From: Pelobacter sp.
GTDB taxonomy: Bacteria > Desulfobacterota > Desulfuromonadia > Geobacterales > Pseudopelobacteraceae
NCBI GenBank assembly: GCA_030824515.1
Contig: JAVBXN010000011.1
Span: 39,814-103,813 of the forward strand
Direction of reading: 5' to 3'
DNA: 64,000 bases
In this document: piece by piece, positions 63,451 to 64,000 of the stretch
Layout of the letters: every line of letters starts with the position of its first letter
How positions within the stretch are numbered: the stretch's first letter is position 1
The notes under the pieces: generated by a model
Databases searched by the model: none
What the model saw: the letters and a program-made list of their open reading frames with translations, nothing else
What the model was told of the DNA's origin: nothing
Translations under genes and position numbers: made by a program

Positions 63451-63717
63451 CTACAGATTCTTGAGGTTCTTACCAGCAGAAAACTTGCCGGACTTTGATG
63501 CTGCGATTTGAATCTCTGCGCCCGTCTGCGGATTGCGTCCAGTGCGAGCAGCACGAGATGCCACCTCGAATGTGCCGAAACCCGGGAACGAAACTTTGTC
63601 ACCGGCTTTAAGCAAATCGGTTGTCACCTTCAAGAAAGCGTCAACGGTCTCTGCTGCAACGATCTTCGGTACTTCGAGCTCAGCGGCTACTGCTGCTACA
63701 AATTCAGCTTTTGTCAT
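63451..63717 (-). CDS. HU-family DNA-binding protein
   Basis: The 88-residue histone-like protein starts MTKAEFVAAVAAELE. It has the HU signature GFGTFEVASRAARTGRNPQT, including the DNA-binding arm. AAGGAG precedes the ATG at 63717; the in-frame extension to 63765 is not needed. It compacts and bends DNA and may assist site-specific recombination. Confidence 0.94.
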   Translation of the reverse strand: MTKAEFVAAVAAELEVPKIVAAETVDAFLKVTTDLLKAGDKVSFPGFGTFEVASRAARTGRNPQTGAEIQIAASKSGKFSAGKNLKNL

Positions 63718-63848
63718 GGTTTCTCCTTGAATTGATGACGGTATGTGTCGGCCAATAATTATCACAGTTTTGATTGATTGTCAGCCACACTCCATCAGTT
63801 TACGAATCATTATTCCTGTATTTGGGCCATTTTATGTATAATGCGCCA

Positions 63849-64000
63849 ATGGCAATATCTGGAATTAAAACCCTGCTTCGGGCATTGCGCTCCCGGAACT
63901 TCAAGCTTTTCATGGCTGGTCAGAGTGTTTCTCTTATCGGAACCTGGATGCAATCGGTGGCAATGAGTTGGCTGGTCTACCGTTTAACCGGTTCTGCCTT
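63849..64000 (+). CDS. MFS transporter, N-terminal part (cut by window)
   Basis: The first 50 residues match the N-terminus of EntS/MFS_3-type exporters: SRNFKLFMAGQSVSLIGTW, then MQSVAMSWLVYRLTGSA. A TATAAT hexamer (63837-63842) ends only 6 bp before the ATG and no ribosome site is visible, so the message may be leaderless. Confidence 0.85.
   Translation, partial: MAISGIKTLLRALRSRNFKLFMAGQSVSLIGTWMQSVAMSWLVYRLTGSA

Noticed and set aside
1..64000. CRISPR arrays, rRNA genes and insertion sequences
   Set aside because: No regular direct-repeat and spacer pattern, rRNA segment or transposase gene was found on either strand.

Overview
The window looks like the chromosome of a GC-rich, respiratory deltaproteobacterium, most likely of the Geobacter group (Desulfuromonadia). 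The evidence is the mix of c-type cytochrome and SCO1 genes, a hydrogenase-like membrane complex of the 'Ehr' type paired with a PTS-IIA/HTH gene, a GGDEF protein, and a rhodanese that appears to contain selenocysteine. Taxonomy is inferred from gene content only.

1-8.3 kb: a plus-strand operon for periplasmic redox or metal handling. It holds a truncated beta-propeller-like protein, a secreted cohesin/dockerin-like protein, two SCO1/SenC proteins, a cytochrome c fused to a type-1 periplasmic binding domain, a small anchored protein, an FtsX-type ABC permease with its ATPase, and a Cys-rich membrane protein. 8.4-10.9 kb: a second operon with two Ala-rich coiled-coil exported proteins, a cupin, a rhodanese whose in-frame TGA is probably selenocysteine, and a HAD phosphatase. 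10.9-13.3 kb (minus): a diguanylate cyclase and a long-form GAPDH.

13.5-24.3 kb (minus): a seven-subunit complex related to hydrogenase-4 and complex I. It has three antiporter-like subunits, NuoH- and HyfE-like subunits, a large subunit lacking the usual NiFe cysteine motifs, and a ferredoxin/small-subunit fusion. A HTH-PTS IIA gene leads it, and an oppositely oriented RHH/MazF-type toxin-antitoxin pair interrupts it. 24.4-27.4 kb: Nudix hydrolase, DMT exporter, CvfB-like S1 protein and a DUF2786 protein.

27.5-61.2 kb: an integrative element of about 33.7 kb in tRNA-Ser(CGA), bounded by a perfect 48-bp direct repeat that covers the 5' half of the tRNA. Unusually, the intact tRNA lies at the right end, so the element supplies the 5' half and a duplicate promoter. 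From left to right it carries a tyrosine integrase; small regulators with AGAACGTTCT palindromes; a putative replication module (SF3-like ATPase, radical SAM enzyme, Bro-N protein, divergent family-A-like polymerase); a defence island; and a run of ArdC, small zinc-ribbon-like proteins, a second DUF2786 protein and a RadC-like protein. The defence island has a type III-like restriction/modification pair with a Fic gene and a candidate antisense Fic antitoxin, three further nuclease-like proteins, QatABCD, and a RelE-UvrD fusion. The ArdC run is punctuated by terminator-like hairpins and two copies of a conserved leader RNA. No relaxase, type IV secretion or capsid gene was recognised.

61.2-64 kb: host DNA resumes with the tRNA terminator, a DUF4143 ATPase under a strong promoter with a perfect inverted repeat, a HigA antitoxin remnant, an HU protein and the start of an MFS transporter.
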